Below are positions 6,700 through 10,447 of a DNA stretch of 10,447 nt, in pieces. Position 1 is the stretch's first letter. Each line of letters starts with the position of its first letter. This stretch comes from Leucogyrophana mollusca (Eukaryota > Basidiomycota > Agaricomycetes > Boletales): NCBI GenBank assembly GCA_021014945.1, contig MU266879.1, positions 1-10,447 of the forward strand, written 5' to 3'. The position numbers were made by a program, and so were the translations under genes. The notes below the pieces were generated by a model that saw only the letters and a program-made list of their open reading frames with translations, searched no databases and was not told the origin of the DNA.

Positions 6700-7640
6700 G
6701 CCAATTGTAGCCATTAACCCCCAGCACACCGCTCAATTCTGCTCTAGCTGACATGGGTGACCATCATGATGTCACCAGGAGACCCCTCGCCCCGGGGCTG
6801 GGGGTTCATCATTTGACGCTTCACAGGGAGCCTTGAAGCTTGTTAGTAACATATTCTCATACGTGTGCTTTTACCTACACTCTCCCCAGAACTTTCCAAT
6901 GCCCAAAGCTGGCATCGCCGTAGCTGGACAGAAGCCTTTTACCGTGACGAGCACAATCCAGCATTTTGGTGCTCCATCGGCATTCTGTACTTCCAAATTT
7001 GGTCAATTCCGCGGTGCACTCACCATCCTCCATTTGCGCACATTCACGCCAACCTATATATTCCAAGGTGTGGTTCAATTTCGGAAGCCTCTACAAAAGC
7101 TGCAATCATCTGGTGCTATCGATGCCTATGCCCACTCAAGTCAGCTTTGGTCGGAGCCCCATCATCTCGTGGCGGCTCCAGCTGACGCACAGCATCCAGG
7201 TGAATAGCTACCCGCTGCGACCGGCCCACAGGGTGTGCCTGCCCTGCCGTCTATGCTAGTGCTGTTGCTCTGGATTGGCAGGCCCATCACTCCTCCAAAT
7301 TCCCCTTCAATCAAATCAACATGAACCCATCCGTTACTTCAGACTGACCTGAGAAGTTTTCTTGGTGAACACATTCGTTGGCTGCCACTACCTGCTCCTG
7401 TGAATCACTTATCACATGGAGGATCTCCCCAGGCCAGCATACTGGATGAGAACTACCGTGACATTCCCTCACATACACCTCTCATGCCCATGGACGTTTA
7501 TCGCCCACCTTATCATAGGTGGCTGCACCATATACTTCGGTCACCCTCACCTTGTACTTGACCTCTGCAGCAACTCCCCCATGCGTTACCGGGGCCCGAC
7601 TCCAGCACGGTCACCTCCTCCACGCCCATCTTGCATGTGC
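6700..7640 (+). pseudogene. Decayed fragment of the SSN6/CYC8 corepressor gene (TPR repeats)
   Basis: Ssn6/Cyc8 is the TPR protein that works with Tup1 in general repression of transcription in fungal nuclei. This relic covers its last TPR repeats and the start of the proline-rich region. The matching pieces are scattered over three frames: NPQHTAQFC (from about 6718), SNAQSW then YRDEHNPAFWCSIGILYFQI (frame of 6892, to 6999), GQFRGAL (frame of 7001), KVWFNFGSLYKSCN (7065-7106), and GAIDAYAHSSQL (from 7112). The last frame continues through a stop into LPAATGPQGVP (about 7207-7240). Beyond the TPRs, DENYRDIPSHTPLMPMDV at about 7445-7500 matches the conserved post-TPR segment of basidiomycete Ssn6, and a Pro/Ser-rich stretch runs to about 7640. 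An extra T at 7000 explains the first shift. In-frame stops and at least three shifts rule out function. An apparent intron remains at 6842-6889, so this is more likely a DNA-level duplicate than a processed copy. The ends are approximate. Confidence 0.82.
6842..6889 (+). other. Relic intron in the SSN6/CYC8 fragment
   Basis: A 48-base GT...AG segment begins GTTAGTA and ends CTCCCCAG. It separates SLEA from LSNAQSW, which are contiguous in the family (SLEADPxDAQSW). Joining across it gives phase 1 with a TAA where Asp is expected, in keeping with decay. Confidence 0.6.
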
Positions 7641-8574
7641 TCTCCTAATTGGATCACTAGATCTATGCTTCTGGTTGTCAGGCCATGCCACAGGCCTACT
7701 TAGCCAAGTATGGTGTCTTCTCAGCATTTTCCCTCTTCCTATCCTCGCAAAGCCATACAACAGGAAAGCAAGGGCCTACTACCCTTCCTGTTCATTGGCT
7801 CTCCATCAAGTATCACTAGCTTAATGGAGACCTCCCCGCACTCGGAGGGCTCCTGCACCAAATAACAGCCATTGATGTCATGATCTAGCGAGGTTTCACG
7901 CAAGGGACCCAAGGGGGTACAATTAGAGGTTCTGTTGGACCAACGGGGTCAGGGCAGGGTTGCAAGGTTGTTCCTTGTTCCCCTGCACTGCAGCATTGCG
8001 GCCACAAGCGCAACACGTACGTCCCAGAGGCCACCTCTGACATACGTCCCTGAACTAAAGAGCACAAGCTGAGCGACAAAGGATATCGACCCAATGTCAG
8101 TTTCTGGCAGTGCCAGGTGGCAGCATTGGAAGTGGTGCAAATCCATCAGAGCGGTACCACAATGAAAAGATCTGGGGCAGCCATGGCCAAGCTTGGGCTG
8201 GAAGCTCACAGGAGTCGGAAAGATGAGTTGCATGGCGAGGACTCGTACTATCATGGCCTGGCATGCGGGGCCCCACAGTGACAAGGGCTTCAAGGGGCTG
8301 CTGCACTCCCCAGTTTCGACGCACACAGTTGAAGGGTGCTCCAATGTGTACGTGTTGCATGTCCCTTTGTCACCATCGCTGTCAATATTCATCTATTACA
8401 TAGTACGGGACTGGTGTGGCCACGCAAGCCTCCCAGTCTGTTGCAGTCTTGCCCGACAACCGATATATATGTTCCAGAGCCCATCACTACGAGGCAGTCT
8501 AGACTGCATCACCTGCGCCTTCTGAATTAGCCCCCCTGCCAAAGCTATTCAATCTGTTTCTGTTACAACGCACC
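7641..8574. other. No recognisable gene
   Basis: The longest frames (about 110 codons on plus at 8193-8525 and 147 codons on minus at 8392-7949) overlap each other and show no motif, composition or family resemblance that I can support. The first part may hold further, unrecognisable remains of the SSN6/CYC8 duplicate. Confidence 0.4.
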
Positions 8575-8600
8575 TAAGTCGCTGTCGTAAGTCGCTGTCG
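8575..8600 (+). repeat. 13-bp tandem repeat, two copies
   Basis: TAAGTCGCTGTCG occurs twice in perfect tandem (8575-8587 and 8588-8600). This is probably replication slippage in non-coding DNA. Confidence 0.85.
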
Positions 8601-9057
8601 CCTGTCTGCACCCCAACACTAGTATATTCTCTCCCGGTCGGAGCGCCTTGCGTCTCTGCGTGAACTCATGAACTCAGGCTACTCCAAGTCGGAGGAGCTG
8701 CAGCCCGAGTATCTTCAAAAAACATCGCAAAGGTCCTCCTGGTTTTAGCTGCGTTAGGAACATGGAACGTGAATGGCGCAGAGCATACAACGGCTTACTG
8801 TAATGGTAGAAGCTTTCTTCTCTTGTGGCCATTGTTAGGGCGAGCCGTTTGCTCTTGGGCAGAGTCTAAATCTACCAGTGAGCTCATTCCCCGCTTCATC
8901 CAAGTCTATCACAATCTTCAATCAGCCTAAAATGAAAGCTCTTTGTGGCTGAAGCTCAAGTTGATCACTCCCACAAGTCTGAGCCTGAACCCCGGACAAT
9001 TGGGTTCAGCTAAATTCCCCTTTTGCTGTTGGCTTCTGATCATGACCACAAGATGAT
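8601..9057. other. No recognisable gene
   Basis: Short open frames exist (for example one reading LASLRELMNSGYSKSEELQPEYLQ near 8640-8720), but they close quickly and do not join into a protein that I recognise. I see no RNA gene. Confidence 0.4.
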
Positions 9058-9125
9058 GGTGCTGATGTGCTCTTGCTATATCCTGAGGGGGTGTTGCTGG
9101 TGCTAGTGTGCTCTTGCTATATCCT
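9058..9125 (+). repeat. 27-bp direct repeat with 41-bp period
   Basis: The segments 9058-9084 and 9099-9125 agree at 25 of 27 positions. The last 19 bases (TGTGCTCTTGCTATATCCT) are identical. This is two units of a short tandem array with spacer. Confidence 0.8.
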
Positions 9126-9356
9126 CACACATTTCAGTCAGCACATAACGCAAACAGCGTAGCACCGAGATGTACAAATGCCTGTATATTGCGACTCATC
9201 CGATTGCCGGCTGACGTTGCATCGCTAGTGTCGGCTGGGGCCATGTTCTATGTGCCGGCCAGGGCTACAAGAAATCTACTAGGCCGCTATAGTGTATCAG
9301 CCAGCTATTAGTGAATCGTGTTGGCCGACCTCGCTCAGGATGAGGAGGCTCAGAAA

Positions 9357-9575
9357 ATAAAGTGTATTGAGGGCCATGCACCGGCCATCTGGACAACATA
9401 GCGATGTGGCGGCACTGGCCTATGTCATGTCCTACGTGCTGGCTGACCTGTAGGATGATATATCGAGGATGTCCTGGCCAGGAGCTCCCCAAGTGTGCCG
9501 GCCGGCGCTACGAAGATAAAGTATATCGAGGACCATGCACCGGCCATCTGGACAACATAGCGATGTGGCGGCACT
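9357..9575 (+). repeat. 60-bp direct repeat pair, 159-bp period
   Basis: Segments 9357-9416 and 9516-9575 match at 57 of 60 positions; the identical core includes CACCGGCCATCTGGACAACA. Weaker echoes lie between and before them: GTGCCGGCC followed by GCTAC near 9252 and 9494, and TATATCGAGGA near 9458 and 9522. This suggests a longer unit of about 150-160 bases duplicated in tandem and then diverged. No coding capacity is evident. Confidence 0.8.
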
Positions 9576-10447
9576 CAGCCCAGGTTGTAGTTTTTGACCT
9601 AATAGAGATGGCATATACCACATTACCACTTGATCGAAAATATGGCAACTGTCAGATTCAGTAATTGCACAAATCTGGGGCACTTCTAAATGGGCAGGTT
9701 TCAAAGCCAGCCCATGGCAGGCATCTCTGCACACCAGCTGAGTTTGAAATTCAATCTGTATGTTTTGGCAATATTTGGGCGCTTTTTTAAGCATCCAAAA
9801 GCGGAAATAACCACCACAACACCCAAAACATATCCACATATGGCAGCAACAACATATCAGGCTTTCCCACACTCCTCCCCAGCCTCTCCCTGCTTCCTCC
9901 TGCTCCTCCCTTAATATATACCATGTATCTATGTTATAGTTTAGTGTAATAGGATATAATATAATATATTGATCAATTTAGTTCGCATATTTGGGCCCTA
10001 TACAGCCCAATATAGCCCAACATGTACCTGGCCCTGGTTGCACCCATTTGCCCCTTGGCCCCCCTTTGCAGTAGATTGTTCCTGAGCATATAAACAGTAT
10101 TTTAGGACATATTTAACGAATATTGACCGCTTGAATCAGCCCCCAATTCCCCCTACCTCAATAGATATGCTAGTTTCTCCCCCTGGACAAATCTGGTTCG
10201 CTTTTTTGAGCGGCTTGGTGTGGGGGCTTCATATATTGGATATAGAGTCTTAATATATGTATCTACAATGTATCAGGAGACCAGAGGGCCAAGGGAAATC
10301 CTTGGCTCTGGGCACCCACCCCCTCCCCCTGGCACTTCCTCCCTGGGAAAATTGTTCTGGCCTCTGGGTTGATGAGGGATTTTGATAAAAGGGTTCTATA
10401 TGATATATATGATGTATATACACCCATGGAATACAATTGGAGCGTCC
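9576..10447. other. AT-rich non-coding right flank
   Basis: I see no gene here. The stretch alternates between AT-rich runs, such as a TAATA-type microsatellite-like run at 9953-9974 and TATATGATATATATGATGTATATA near 10398-10421, and pyrimidine-rich CCCC/CTCC patches. A 13-mer of the form CGCTTTTTTRAGC occurs at 9780-9792 and 10199-10211. It is probably intergenic DNA or an old element end. Confidence 0.4.

Noticed and set aside
8193..8525. 110-codon plus-strand ORF with a hydrophobic stretch
   Set aside because: It overlaps a longer minus-strand frame. Neither resembles a known protein, and the local DNA shows decay nearby.

Overview
The window looks like a repeat-rich stretch of a mushroom-type basidiomycete (Agaricomycete) genome. 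The signs are short introns of about 50-66 bases with GT...AG ends, a Ty3-type LTR retrotransposon with a CCHC Gag, and the C-terminal half of a large multi-exon transposase-like gene of a kind I know from mushroom genomes. There is also a decayed copy of the fungal corepressor gene SSN6/CYC8. There is no prokaryotic gene organisation, rRNA, tRNA or CRISPR array. Family names come from remembered protein families, not from a search.

Layout. (1) Positions 1-2457 or slightly further: the 5' part of an LTR retrotransposon on the minus strand. A putative LTR with a TATA box lies at about 1793-2457, a short leader with an 8-bp hairpin follows, and then an uninterrupted gag (1758-340). No protease or reverse transcriptase is visible in the 339 bases after gag. 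(2) About 2522-4739, plus strand: the last six exons of a transposase-like gene. Five introns can be placed by the family pattern, but three in-frame stop codons show that it is dead. The retroelement abuts its 5' end, which suggests a nested insertion. (3) 4740-5849: non-coding, with small repeats. (4) 5850-6362, minus strand: an orphan 170-codon ORF with no recognised domain. A TGACGTCA palindrome lies 119 bases before its ATG, and a second copy lies beyond its stop. (5) About 6700-7640, plus strand: a pseudogene fragment of SSN6/CYC8 covering the last TPR repeats and the start of the proline-rich region. It is spread over all three frames and appears to keep one intron. (6) 7641-10447: no gene that I can support, only small direct repeats, including a 60-bp pair, and an AT-rich right flank.

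The only reading frames that look intact are gag and the orphan ORF. The rest reads as a graveyard of mobile and duplicated genes. I see no new multi-gene system. The items most worth a second look are the SSN6/CYC8 relic, the nested transposon structure, the odd retroelement leader and the orphan ORF with its paired CRE-type sites.
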